In this document: piece after piece, positions 16,337 through 25,108 of the stretch
How the letters are laid out: each line of letters starts with the position of its first letter
Position numbering within the stretch: the first letter of the stretch is position 1
Notes under the pieces: generated by a model
Databases searched by the model: none
What the model was told of the DNA's origin: nothing
What the model saw: the letters and a program-made list of their open reading frames with translations, nothing else
Position numbers and translations under genes: made by a program
NCBI GenBank assembly: GCA_016931055.1
Contig: JAFGFL010000042.1
Coordinates: 1 to 42,818, forward strand
DNA length: 42,818 nucleotides
Source of the DNA: Candidatus Omnitrophota bacterium
GTDB taxonomy: Bacteria; Omnitrophota; Gorgyraeia; Zapsychrales; Zapsychraceae
Direction: 5' to 3'

Positions 16337-16457
16337 CCCATTCTCATGCAAAAGCATTTCTGCATGTTTATTCGGTTTTTCTTGCAAATGAGTAAGCCGA
16401 ATTATTAATTTTCCCCTCTGACATATATATTCTAATATTTAATTTGAAAGGATAATC

Positions 16458-17495
16458 ATGGCAGAACAAAAGAAAACCATAGATCTGGATAATCGCAAGA
16501 AAGCCCTGGAGTTAGCATTAACCCAAATTGAAAAACAATTCGGCAAAGGATCGATTATGAAACTCGATGGGAGCATGACTGCCGACATCGACGTAATACC
16601 CACGGGATGTCTATCGTTGGACCTGGCATTAGGCGTCGGAGGGGTGCCCCGCGGCCGCGTTGTTGAAATTTACGGCCCGGAATCTTCAGGGAAAACTACT
16701 TTAACATTAAGCGTCATCGCCCAAATCCAGAAATTGGGCGGCACGGCCGCGTTTATAGACGCGGAACACGCGTTTGATTCGATTTACGCAAAAAAGGTCG
16801 GCGTAAAATTGGACGATCTTTTGATGTCCCAACCGGATACCGGCGAACAGGCGTTGGAAATCGCGGAAACCCTTGTCCGTTCCAATGCCGTAGACTTGAT
16901 CGTCATTGATTCGGTCGCCGCTTTAACGCCGAGGGCTGAAATCGAAGGCGACATGGGGGATTCCCATATGGGGCTCCAAGCGCGCCTGATGTCCCAAGCC
17001 TTGCGCAAGCTGACGGGCGCCATCAGCAAGTCAAATACATGCATTATTTTCATCAACCAAATCCGGATGAAGATCGGCGTTATGTTCGGCAATCCGGAGA
17101 CAACTACTGGGGGCAACGCCCTTAAGTTTTATGCGTCAGTACGTATCGACCTGCGCCGTATCGAAACCATTAAAAAAGGCGAAGAATTTATCGGGAGCCG
17201 TATCCGGGCTAAAATCGTCAAAAATAAGGTCGCCGCGCCGTTCCGCCAGGCCGAGTTTGAGATTTATTTTGACGAAGGGATCTCCCATTCCGCGGATGTC
17301 CTGGATATAGCGATTGTCAATGAAATTGTCCAGAAATCCGGGGCTTGGCTCTCTTTTGAGAATGAAAAGATCGGCCAAGGGAAAGACGCTGCGCGGAAAT
17401 TCTTAAGCGAGAATCCGAAGCTCTTGAATAAAATCGAGAAGATGGTGATTGACGGCGCCAAAGCTAAGGAGATCGCGAAAGCTAAGGATCAATAG
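16458..17495 (+). CDS. recA: RecA recombinase
   Basis: 345 aa. Walker [10 protein letters not shown] (about residues 72-80), Walker [11 protein letters not shown] (about 150), L1 loop [19 protein letters not shown] and [22 protein letters not shown] are all intact. RecA binds single-stranded DNA, catalyses strand exchange and triggers LexA self-cleavage. SD AAGGA lies before the ATG. recX follows 16 bases later. Confidence 0.98.
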   Translation: MAEQKKTIDLDNRKKALELALTQIEKQFGKGSIMKLDGSMTADIDVIPTGCLSLDLALGVGGVPRGRVVEIYGPESSGKTTLTLSVIAQIQKLGGTAAFIDAEHAFDSIYAKKVGVKLDDLLMSQPDTGEQALEIAETLVRSNAVDLIVIDSVAALTPRAEIEGDMGDSHMGLQARLMSQALRKLTGAISKSNTCIIFINQIRMKIGVMFGNPETTTGGNALKFYASVRIDLRRIETIKKGEEFIGSRIRAKIVKNKVAAPFRQAEFEIYFDEGISHSADVLDIAIVNEIVQKSGAWLSFENEKIGQGKDAARKFLSENPKLLNKIEKMVIDGAKAKEIAKAKDQ

Positions 17496-17511
17496 AGGAT
17501 CCCTATTATCC

Positions 17512-17982
17512 ATGGACAATCGAGAAGAGGAAGATTATTTCTCTAAAGCGCAAAACACGGTTTGCCGACTGTTAAAGTTTCGCCTGCGCAGCGAAAAAGA
17601 GCTTCAAGATAAATTAAAAGCAAAAAATCTTCCGGGTTCCGTTATCAAGCAAACCATTCAACACCTAAAAGACATTGGCCTGGTCGATGACCTGCCGTTT
17701 GCGCGGCAATGGGTCTGTTCACGTTTAAAAAAGCCGTTTGGCATCAATCGTATCCGATTGGAGCTGAAATTGAAAGGTGTTGATCCGGCGGCCATTGAAA
17801 CAGTCATTCAAGAAACCACGGGTCAATACGACGAGCTGGATGTCGTGACCCGTTTAGCTCAGCGGCAGGCATCCAAATACAAAAACATCGATCACGAGAA
17901 GATCCGGCAACGCGTCTATGGATACCTGCAAAGACGGGGTTTTAGCACGAACGTTATTCTAAAGGCCATAAAAACACTATGA
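17512..17982 (+). CDS. recX: RecX regulatory protein
   Basis: 156 aa from ATG 17512. It is built of three-helix repeats typical of RecX: RLLKFRLRSEKELQDKL near the start, LKDIGLVDDLPFARQWV in the middle and KIRQRVYGYLQRRGFSTNVI at the end. RecX modulates RecA filaments. Position directly after recA and the four-base overlap with alaS (ATGA) support the call. A longer reading from 17449 would start inside recA and is unlikely. Confidence 0.93.
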   Translation: MDNREEEDYFSKAQNTVCRLLKFRLRSEKELQDKLKAKNLPGSVIKQTIQHLKDIGLVDDLPFARQWVCSRLKKPFGINRIRLELKLKGVDPAAIETVIQETTGQYDELDVVTRLAQRQASKYKNIDHEKIRQRVYGYLQRRGFSTNVILKAIKTL

Positions 17983-20648
17983 CCGGCAACGAAATTCGAA
18001 AAAAGTTCCTTGATTTTTTCGCTTCGAAAAATCACACGATTGTCCAAAGCGATTCGCTCGTCCCAAAAAACGACCCGACCGTCCTGTTCACGACCGCGGG
18101 CATGCAGCAATTCAAGCGGCAATTTTTAGGGAATATCGATGACTGCACCCGGGCGGCTTCATCCCAGAAGTGCCTGCGCACGGATGACCTGGATGAAGTC
18201 GGCAAAACGGATTTTCACCATACGTTCTTTGAGATGCTCGGGAATTTCTCCTTCGGCGATTATTTCAAAAAAGAAGCCATTGCCTGGGCATGGGAATTCC
18301 TGACGCGGGAATTAGGCATACCCAAAGAGAAATTATGGGTCTCGGTGTATAAAGATGACGCGGAGGCCGAAGAGATCTGGTTAAAGGATATGGGGATCGT
18401 TTCCGGCAGGCTGATTAAACTCGGCGATCAGAGCAACTTCTGGCCGGCTGATGCCAAAGAAAAAGGGCCAAACGGGCCTTGCGGGCCATGTTCGGAAATT
18501 TTTTACGACTATGGTTCCGGCAGCCGGGATTGTTCCAAGAAGCCTTGCGGCCCCGATTGTGATTGCGGCCGGTTTTCAGAAGTATGGAATCTCGTCTTCA
18601 CCCAATTTAACCGGAAAGAAGGCGGCATTCTGGAGCCTTTACCCAATAAAAACATCGACACCGGCATGGGGCTGGAACGGCTGGTTGCCGTTATGCAGGG
18701 CAAAAAAAACAATTTTGATACGGATTTATTTGCCCCGATCATGGAATCTGTGGGCGCGATTGATCCAAGCAATCAGCTGCTCTCACTTACGGACAGAAGA
18801 ATCATTGCTGACCATATACGGGCGATTGTCTTTGGTATCGCGGATGGTGTTCTCCCTTCTAATGAGGGCCGTGGTTATGTCATAAAGAAACTCATAATTG
18901 ACATAACGGATTTATCGTTAAAAACGGGTATTTCAAGGCCTGTAATTCATACCTTAGTCCCATCAGTTGTATCAGCGATGAAAGAACCATATCCTGTACT
19001 TCTTGAAAAAATGCATGGGGTCGCTGACATTATCAAAAACGTGGAAGAAGCTTACATAAAAGTCCGTAAGGAGCGGCTTCCACAATTTGTAAGAGAAGGA
19101 AAGGAAATTAAGGACTGTAAAGATCCTGATGATGAAAAAACCAGGAAATTCGGGCAATTACTGTTCACATATCGCGATACTTTTGGTCTTGCTATCCCCA
19201 CACTCAAAGCGGCTGATGAAACTGTTGGGATGCCCTATGAAATATTAGTCCGTGCTTGGGACTATTTTGATCAGCTTATGAAACAACAACAGGAGCAATC
19301 CCGCGCGTCCAGCAAAATGACCGGCGATGTTTTTACGGGGACAACCCTTGATCTGAATGTTCCAAAAACAGAGTTCCTTGGCCATGACCGGATCAAAAGC
19401 ACAAGCACAATATTGAAACTGTTCGTTGATAATAGAAAAGTGAACACGATTTCATCCGGTGACAACGTGAAAATCATCCTGGACCGGACCCCCTTTTATG
19501 CCGAAGGGGGAGGGCAAATCGGCGATTCCGGCACCATTTCATCCAGTAAAGGCCGGATTCGCATTCATGACACGCAAGGGATCGATGACATTTTTATCCA
19601 CTTGGGAATTGTCGAAGAAGGAAACTTCAAAATGAACGACCAGGTTTCCGCTGAGATTGACCTAGAGCGCCGGTTAGCGATCATGCGTCACCATACGTCA
19701 ACACACTTGTTGCAGGCGGCATTACGTCATGTTCTCGGAAGTCACGTGCAACAACAGGGGTCCTATGTTTCCGAAGACCGTTTGCGCTTCGATTTTACGC
19801 ACCATAAAGCCATCACAACCGATGAGATGGAACGCATCGAACAATACGTGAACGAACGCATCCTGAATTGCGATACGGTCACGAAAGATTCCCTGCCTAT
19901 TGAGCAGGCACAAAAGAGCGGCGCGTTGGCTTTCTTTGCGGAGAAATACGGCAAGATGGTCCGGGTTGTGACCATTAACGATTATTCAAAAGAATTCTGC
20001 GGAGGCACCCATCTGGACTCAACGGGACAGATCGGCTTATTTAAAATCATATCCGAAAGCGCGATTGCGCAAGGGATCCGTCGCCTCGAGGCAAAAACAG
20101 GAATAGCGGCCCTGAAATATGTTACTGAAGAAGAACACCAACTTTCAAAGATATCCGAAATATTAAAGGCGCCGACAACAAAATTGGTCGACCGTTTAAA
20201 CGCGCAAACGAAAAGGCTGAAAACCCTCGAAAAAGAGATTGAACAGTTCCGATTCGAAGCCATCAAAAACACTATCGACACCATACTCGAAAAAGCGGAA
20301 CATCTTAACGGGATCTCCGTCATCAGCCATGTCTTTAAAGACATCGACATTGAACTGTTGCGTAGGGTATCCGACCTGCTTAAGCAAAAACTAAAAACTT
20401 CGATCATCTTGCTTGGGGCGCACACGCAGGAAAATGCTTCAATCCTGTTAACGGTCACCGATAATCTCGTTAAAAAAGGGATTAAGGCCAACGACCTGAT
20501 TAAAGAGATCGCGCCGCTCATTGATGGCAGCGGCGGCGGGCGCCCGCAGCTGGCCCAGGCGGGAAGCAAAGAAGTCAAGAAAGTCGAGCGCGCGGTAAAA
20601 GAAGCGAACAAACTGATAAAGGATAAACTCAGAACATGCAAATACTGA
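17979..20648 (+). CDS. alaS: Alanyl-tRNA synthetase, diverged middle domain
   Basis: 889 aa, normal length. The class II catalytic domain is normal (FFEMLGNFSFGDYF, GPCGPCSEIFYD, NIDTGMGLERL), as are the editing domain (HHTSTHLLQAAL near residue 571, CGGTH near 673) and the C-Ala domain (GSGGGRPQLAQAG). The tRNA-recognition domain between, about residues 270-440, is unusual. After NEGRGYV the normally arginine-rich RRIxRRAVR reads IKKLIIDITDL, and the later DTYGFPxDLT reads DTFGLAIPTL. This part also looks more AT-rich at the DNA level (about 18780-19300). It overlaps recX by 4 and hisD by 13 bases. Confidence 0.96.
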   Translation: MTGNEIRKKFLDFFASKNHTIVQSDSLVPKNDPTVLFTTAGMQQFKRQFLGNIDDCTRAASSQKCLRTDDLDEVGKTDFHHTFFEMLGNFSFGDYFKKEAIAWAWEFLTRELGIPKEKLWVSVYKDDAEAEEIWLKDMGIVSGRLIKLGDQSNFWPADAKEKGPNGPCGPCSEIFYDYGSGSRDCSKKPCGPDCDCGRFSEVWNLVFTQFNRKEGGILEPLPNKNIDTGMGLERLVAVMQGKKNNFDTDLFAPIMESVGAIDPSNQLLSLTDRRIIADHIRAIVFGIADGVLPSNEGRGYVIKKLIIDITDLSLKTGISRPVIHTLVPSVVSAMKEPYPVLLEKMHGVADIIKNVEEAYIKVRKERLPQFVREGKEIKDCKDPDDEKTRKFGQLLFTYRDTFGLAIPTLKAADETVGMPYEILVRAWDYFDQLMKQQQEQSRASSKMTGDVFTGTTLDLNVPKTEFLGHDRIKSTSTILKLFVDNRKVNTISSGDNVKIILDRTPFYAEGGGQIGDSGTISSSKGRIRIHDTQGIDDIFIHLGIVEEGNFKMNDQVSAEIDLERRLAIMRHHTSTHLLQAALRHVLGSHVQQQGSYVSEDRLRFDFTHHKAITTDEMERIEQYVNERILNCDTVTKDSLPIEQAQKSGALAFFAEKYGKMVRVVTINDYSKEFCGGTHLDSTGQIGLFKIISESAIAQGIRRLEAKTGIAALKYVTEEEHQLSKISEILKAPTTKLVDRLNAQTKRLKTLEKEIEQFRFEAIKNTIDTILEKAEHLNGISVISHVFKDIDIELLRRVSDLLKQKLKTSIILLGAHTQENASILLTVTDNLVKKGIKANDLIKEIAPLIDGSGGGRPQLAQAGSKEVKKVERAVKEANKLIKDKLRTCKY

Positions 20649-21862
20649 AACAGACCGGAGCGGGCATCCAAAGGCTTTATGACCGGCACACATCCATCCG
20701 TAAGCCCAAGATTGCCGAGAAAGTCCGTCATATCATTGAAGATGTTCAGCAAAAAGGCGATGAGGCTGTCATCAAATATACCCGGCGATTCGATAAAGCA
20801 AAGCTTTCGCCAAAGGACCTGCGTGTTCCGGAAAATGAGATCAGCGCCGCGTTCCAGAACATCACCAGTGATTTTGTCTCCAGTTTAAAAGTCGTTTTGA
20901 GCAACGTGTTTCTATTTTATAAGAAACAGAACCAGAAAGCGGCCCGTGTGCGCCAGGATGACGGGATTTTGCTTAAAGAAAACATCCTGCCGCTTGATTC
21001 TGTGGGGATTTATGTGCCCGCCGGAACGGCGCCGCTCGTGTCCTCAGTCTATATGTCGGTTATTCCGGCTAAGGTTGCCGGAGTCAAGCGCATTGTCATT
21101 GCGACGCCGCCCGATAAAAATGGCCATGTCAACCCGTATATCCTTGCCGTTGCAAACCTCCTCAATGTCAATGAGATTTATAAAATGGGCGGGGCTCAAG
21201 CGATCGCGGCGTTATCTTTAGGGACAAAAAGCATTCCGAAAGTCGATAAGATCATCGGCCCCGGGAACATGTATGTCACGGAGGCCAAGCGGCAACTGTT
21301 CGGATACGTCGATATCGATATGCTGGCCGGCCCGACCGAGCTCGTGATCATTGCCAACCGCTACAGCAACCCTAATTTCATCATGGCGGACCTCGAAGCC
21401 CAGTCTGAACATCTAGGAGGATTATCCATTTTGGTCACGACTTCCAAACAGTTGATCAAGCAAATAAGGAAGAAGGTCGCAAAAGGCTATATTATCTACG
21501 CCAAAAATATAACCGAAGCCATTGAGATTACCAATAAAATAGCGCCTGAACACTTGCAGATCCTAACGAATAATCCCGTCAGTGTCGCCAAAAACATCAG
21601 GAATGCCGCAGCGATCTTTTTAGGCCCCTACAGCCCAACAGCATTAGGGGATTACGCGGCCGGGCCCAGCCATGTCTTACCGACGCTGGGAACGGCCCGG
21701 TTTTTTTCGGGAATAGGCATCTCCGACTTCATGAAAAAAAGCCATATTATTTCTTATTCGAAGCGCGCGCTGGAAAAAATGAAGGACCCTATTGAAAAAA
21801 TCGCGAAGCTGGAAGGGCTGCCGAAACACTATGAGTCGGTCAACGCCCGGTTCCAGCATTGA
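20636..21862 (+). CDS. hisD: Histidinol dehydrogenase
   Basis: 408 aa, at the short end of the family. Zinc ligands are in place: AQSEHLGG (Gln and His, about residues 255-259), [13 protein letters not shown] (Asp) and [11 protein letters not shown] near the C-terminus (His). The catalytic Glu-His pair is in IAPEHLQI. It oxidises L-histidinol to histidine in two NAD-linked steps. The ATG lies 13 bases inside the end of alaS, so translation is probably coupled; this ties the recA-alaS run to the histidine genes. Confidence 0.96.
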   Translation: MQILKQTGAGIQRLYDRHTSIRKPKIAEKVRHIIEDVQQKGDEAVIKYTRRFDKAKLSPKDLRVPENEISAAFQNITSDFVSSLKVVLSNVFLFYKKQNQKAARVRQDDGILLKENILPLDSVGIYVPAGTAPLVSSVYMSVIPAKVAGVKRIVIATPPDKNGHVNPYILAVANLLNVNEIYKMGGAQAIAALSLGTKSIPKVDKIIGPGNMYVTEAKRQLFGYVDIDMLAGPTELVIIANRYSNPNFIMADLEAQSEHLGGLSILVTTSKQLIKQIRKKVAKGYIIYAKNITEAIEITNKIAPEHLQILTNNPVSVAKNIRNAAAIFLGPYSPTALGDYAAGPSHVLPTLGTARFFSGIGISDFMKKSHIISYSKRALEKMKDPIEKIAKLEGLPKHYESVNARFQH

Positions 21863-21864
21863 TA

Positions 21865-21953
21865 TTGGCCGCACCCATTCTTTTATGTGAGAGGCCAAGA
21901 GTTTCATCATTTCCTTTTATTGGAAATGTCGAAAAATGACGGGAGAGAATCTT
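21865..21953 (+). promoter_or_regulatory. Recurrent structured leader element, copy A (before hisB)
   Basis: First of three copies. It opens with GGCCGCACCCATT, in a hairpin closed by TTGGCC/GGCCAA (21865-21870/21893-21898). A second hairpin CATTTCC/GGAAATG (21908-21914/21922-21928) is followed by AAAAATGACGGGAG (21932-21945), which carries the ribosome-binding site of hisB. AAGAGTTTC (21897-21905) can pair 8 of 9 with GAGAATCTT (21945-21953), which would shut the ribosome-binding region. Not a family I recognise. Confidence 0.7.
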
Positions 21954-22574
21954 ATGAAAGACCGCAAAGCCGAATTAGAGCGTAAAAGCAAAGAAACCGA
22001 AATCAAAGCCAAGCTGAATATAGACGGCAAAGGCACCACCCATATTAAGACGCACATCGGCATTCTCGATCACATGCTCGAGCTATTTGCCTTCCACGGG
22101 CACTTTGACCTTGACTTGGAGGTCAAAAAAGCGGATTTCGAGATCGATATTCATCACACCAATGAAGATGTCGGCATCGTCCTTGGGAAGATATTCAAGG
22201 ACGCGTTGGGCGAAAAACAAGGGATCCGCCGCTTTGGAGTCGGGTTTGCCCCCATGGAATCGACCCTCGGCAGAACCGTTATGGATATCAGCGGGCGGGG
22301 ATATCTGAAAATGCAAGCCGGCCAACACGGCGTCATTTGGCCTACAGTCACCGAACAAGAAAATTATTCCATGAAGCATCTGGAGCATTTCTTGGAATCC
22401 TTCGCGCACGGATTGGGCGCAACGGTCAATATCTTCATCGAAAATCCGGATGAAGATCTGCATACGAACCTGGAAACTGTTTTTAAATCCCTCGGCCTTG
22501 CTTTGGATCAGGCAACCCAAATCGATCCTCGCCGAAAAGGCAGCATTCCGTCAACGAAAGGGATTATCGACTAA
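21954..22574 (+). CDS. hisB: Imidazoleglycerol-phosphate dehydratase
   Basis: 206 aa from ATG 21954, preceded by GGGAG at 8 bases; an in-frame ATG at 21936 lies inside the leader element. It is a stand-alone dehydratase without the phosphatase domain. The first metal motif is intact (HHTNEDVG), as are GILDHMLELF and KHLEHFLESFAH. The second, normally HHxxE in repeat two, reads LHTNLE, so one of the paired histidines seems replaced by threonine. It dehydrates imidazole-glycerol phosphate in histidine synthesis. The ending IPSTKGIID is typical. Confidence 0.95.
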   Translation: MKDRKAELERKSKETEIKAKLNIDGKGTTHIKTHIGILDHMLELFAFHGHFDLDLEVKKADFEIDIHHTNEDVGIVLGKIFKDALGEKQGIRRFGVGFAPMESTLGRTVMDISGRGYLKMQAGQHGVIWPTVTEQENYSMKHLEHFLESFAHGLGATVNIFIENPDEDLHTNLETVFKSLGLALDQATQIDPRRKGSIPSTKGIID

Positions 22575-22591
22575 AGCCTTTAGGCTTTACC

Positions 22592-22643
22592 GGCCTTCCG
22601 CCATCAGCGTCAAGGAAATATGGACGATGGATCGCCGAAGGCC
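22592..22643 (+). other. Imperfect stem in the hisB-hisH gap
   Basis: GGCCTTC (22592-22598) pairs with GAAGGCC (22637-22643) and CCATC (22601-22605) with GATGG (22626-22630), enclosing 20 bases. A smaller palindrome, AAAGCCT/AGGCTTT, lies just upstream at the hisB stop. There is no T-run, so it is not an intrinsic terminator; it may be an RNA processing or stability structure. Confidence 0.35.
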
Positions 22644-22663
22644 CCTGATTTTAGAGATAAAAA

Positions 22664-23263
22664 ATGATCGCCATTATTGATTATGGGATGGGGAATTTGC
22701 GCAGCGTTCAAAAAGCGCTTGAACAGGTGGGCGCAAAAGCAAAGATCACGCAAGAGCCGGATGACATCAAGGCGGCCGATAAGATTGTCCTGCCCGGTGT
22801 CGGCGCCATGCAGCCGGCTATGGACCGCCTGAAGGCCCTTGGGATCATTCCGGCGATAAAAGACGCCGCGGCAAAAGGGGCTATGTTTCTTGGCATCTGT
22901 TTAGGGCTTCAGCTTCTATTCGAACAAAGCAGCGAAGGAGTATCAACTAAAGGATTAGGCCTCTTAAAGGGGAATGTTGAACGTTTCACCAGGTTAAAAA
23001 TTCCTCAAATTGGATGGAACCAATTACATATTCAGAACGCAGATTCCCCCATATTCAAAGGTATAGAGGAATCGGCAAACGTCTATTTTTGCCATTCCTA
23101 TTTCGTTAAGCCCAAAGACAAAGGCATTATTTCAACAACAACGCATTACGGCATTGATTTTGTGTCGTCGATTTATGCGGATAATATCCTGGGGGTGCAA
23201 TTCCACCCGGAGAAGAGCCAGTCTGTCGGATTGCAAATTCTTAAGAACTTTAGCAAATTATAG
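22664..23263 (+). CDS. hisH: Imidazole glycerol phosphate synthase, glutaminase subunit
   Basis: 199 aa class I glutamine amidotransferase. Nucleophile cysteine in GICLGLQLLFE (about residue 78), and His-Glu of the triad in VQFHPEKSQ (about 180). The start, MIAIIDYGMGNLRSVQKAL, is typical of HisH. It delivers ammonia to HisF, which uses it to build imidazole-glycerol phosphate and AICAR. hisA follows 11 bases later and hisF after that, so both subunits are in one transcript. Confidence 0.97.
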   Translation: MIAIIDYGMGNLRSVQKALEQVGAKAKITQEPDDIKAADKIVLPGVGAMQPAMDRLKALGIIPAIKDAAAKGAMFLGICLGLQLLFEQSSEGVSTKGLGLLKGNVERFTRLKIPQIGWNQLHIQNADSPIFKGIEESANVYFCHSYFVKPKDKGIISTTTHYGIDFVSSIYADNILGVQFHPEKSQSVGLQILKNFSKL

Positions 23264-23274
23264 GGCATATTTCA

Positions 23275-24006
23275 TTGATCATTTTCCCAGCCATTGATAT
23301 TAAAGAAGGCAAGGTTGTCCGTTTGGCACAGGGCAACTTTGATGAAGTCAAGGAATATTCCGGCGCACCCGTTGCAGCCGCGCGATTGTGGGAAGAAAAA
23401 GGGGCCCAATGGCTTCACGTGGTCGACCTTGACGGGGCAAAAGCCGGCGAAATGCGGAATATGAAGACCATCTTACAGATCGCCCAATCGGTCAAAATCC
23501 CGGTTCAAACAGGCGGGGGGATCCGCAAAGAAGAAGACATCCGGATGTTATTCAAGGGCGGCATCGCCCGCGTTATTTTAGGGACAAAAGTGATCGAAGA
23601 CCGCGCCTTTTTAAAGAATGCCATCAAACGATGGAAAAGGAAGATTGCCGTCAGCCTGGATTGTTCCAATGGCATGGTCGCTGTGCGCGGATGGGCATCA
23701 ACGTCAAATCTAAAGGCCATCGATCTTGTCAAGAAACTTGAAACATTAGGGCTCTCCTGTTTGATTTACACTGACATCGCCCGCGACGGAATGCTCAGCG
23801 GCCCGAACATGCAAGCCCTTGAAGAATTGACCGGCGCGACCGATATTCCGATTATCGCGTCAGGCGGTATTTCGGGCATTGATGACATTAAAAAATTGCT
23901 TACCCTTGAACATCAGGGCATTATCGGCGCCATAACGGGGAGGGCTATTTACGAAGGCAAACTGGACCTGAAAGAGGCCTTAGCGCTATGCTCACGAAAA
24001 GGATAA
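23275..24006 (+). CDS. hisA: ProFAR isomerase (phosphoribosylformimino-AICAR-P isomerase)
   Basis: 243 aa TIM barrel starting at TTG 23275. The start is set by the family's MII(F)[13 protein letters not shown]. Catalytic Asp8 and the matching aspartate in the second half ([12 protein letters not shown]) are present, with phosphate-binding [10 protein letters not shown] and ASGGISG. It converts ProFAR to PRFAR, the substrate of HisHF. The end overlaps hisF by 19 bases. Confidence 0.96.
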   Translation: MIIFPAIDIKEGKVVRLAQGNFDEVKEYSGAPVAAARLWEEKGAQWLHVVDLDGAKAGEMRNMKTILQIAQSVKIPVQTGGGIRKEEDIRMLFKGGIARVILGTKVIEDRAFLKNAIKRWKRKIAVSLDCSNGMVAVRGWASTSNLKAIDLVKKLETLGLSCLIYTDIARDGMLSGPNMQALEELTGATDIPIIASGGISGIDDIKKLLTLEHQGIIGAITGRAIYEGKLDLKEALALCSRKG

Positions 24007-24746
24007 TCCCTTGTTTGGATGTCAAAGACGGCCGCGTCGTTAAGGGGACGCATTTTGTCAATTTAAGGGATGCCGGGGATCCGGTGGCCATCGCCGAACT
24101 GTACGACGAACAAAAAGCCGATGAAATCGTCTTTCTTGACATTACCGCAAGCCATGAAAAGCGCCCGATCATCCTGGATATTGTCAAAGAAACGGCAGAA
24201 AAAGTTTTTATGCCATTAACGGTGGGAGGGGGGATTAATAATCTTGACGACATCCGCGCCTTGCTCAACGCCGGATCAGACAAAGTATCGATCAATACAG
24301 CCGCCGTTGAAAATCCCGATCTGGTGCGGGAGTCATCAAAAAAGTTTGGAAACCAGTGTATTGTGGCCGCCATCGATGCTAAAAAGAATACGGGAGGCTG
24401 GTGGGAAGTTTATACCCACGGCGGTCGAACGGCAACAGGAAAAGACGCCATTAAATGGGCACAGACGGTCGAAAAACTCGGCGCCGGCGAAATCCTGTTA
24501 ACAAGCATGGATTACGACGGGACCAAGGACGGCTATGATATTCCGCTCACGGATGCCGTTTGCCAAGCCGTAAATATTCCCGTAATTGCTTCCGGAGGCG
24601 CCGGAAAACTGGAAGACTTCTATAATGTCTTTGCCAAGACACAAGCCGATGCGGCCCTTGCCGCATCCGTATTCCATTACCGCGAGCTAACGGTTGGAGA
24701 TGTGAAAAATTATCTAAGGGACAAGAAGATTGAGGTGCGATTGTGA
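23988..24746 (+). CDS. hisF: Imidazole glycerol phosphate synthase, cyclase subunit
   Basis: 252 aa TIM barrel. [20 protein letters not shown] gives the N-terminus with catalytic Asp11; the second catalytic aspartate is in AAIDAKK (about residue 130). [20 protein letters not shown] and [14 protein letters not shown] form the phosphate sites. It works as a complex with HisH. The start lies inside hisA and the stop overlaps the GTG of hisI, so translation is likely coupled along hisA-F-I. Confidence 0.97.
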   Translation: MLTKRIIPCLDVKDGRVVKGTHFVNLRDAGDPVAIAELYDEQKADEIVFLDITASHEKRPIILDIVKETAEKVFMPLTVGGGINNLDDIRALLNAGSDKVSINTAAVENPDLVRESSKKFGNQCIVAAIDAKKNTGGWWEVYTHGGRTATGKDAIKWAQTVEKLGAGEILLTSMDYDGTKDGYDIPLTDAVCQAVNIPVIASGGAGKLEDFYNVFAKTQADAALAASVFHYRELTVGDVKNYLRDKKIEVRL

Positions 24747-25108
24747 ACGATAAAACAAAGATCAAGATAACGCCAAGAACGCTTCATAAACTGAAATTCA
24801 ATAAGGATGGCCTTATTCCGGCAATCATACAGGACTTCAAGACCAAGGACGTCCTGATGATGGGCTATATGAATATTGATTCGCTTAAGAAAACTCTCAC
24901 GAACGGGAAAACATGTTTCTGGTCCAGATCGCGCCAGAAATTCTGGATCAAGGGCATGACATCAGGGCATTTTCAGTTCGTTAAAGACGTGTATTATGAT
25001 TGCGACTGTGATACACTGTTGGTTAAAGTCCGGCAGGTGGGTTCGGCTTGTCACACCATGAAAAAAAGCTGTTTTTACCGCAAGATCATTACAAAACGAA
25101 ACAAATAA
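24743..25108 (+). CDS. hisI: Phosphoribosyl-AMP cyclohydrolase
   Basis: 121 aa from GTG 24743, overlapping the hisF stop. Metal-binding signature [13 protein letters not shown], then [14 protein letters not shown]; substrate region [14 protein letters not shown]. It opens the purine ring of phosphoribosyl-AMP. There is no fused HisE pyrophosphohydrolase domain and no hisE, hisG or hisC in view, so the pathway must be completed from elsewhere. The stop shares a base with the trpE ATG (TAATG). Confidence 0.96.
   Translation: MNDKTKIKITPRTLHKLKFNKDGLIPAIIQDFKTKDVLMMGYMNIDSLKKTLTNGKTCFWSRSRQKFWIKGMTSGHFQFVKDVYYDCDCDTLLVKVRQVGSACHTMKKSCFYRKIITKRNK

Noticed and set aside
15913-16365. Open frame of 150 aa on the minus strand over the rsmE end and recA promoter.
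   Set aside because: Most of it is a shadow of rsmE and its start lies across the recA promoter; no family match is seen.
19982-20752. Long open frame (256 aa) on the minus strand opposite alaS and hisD.
   Set aside because: It is antisense to two well-conserved genes, its product is of shadow composition (rich in Ser, Leu, Phe, Arg) and no family motif or start signal is seen.
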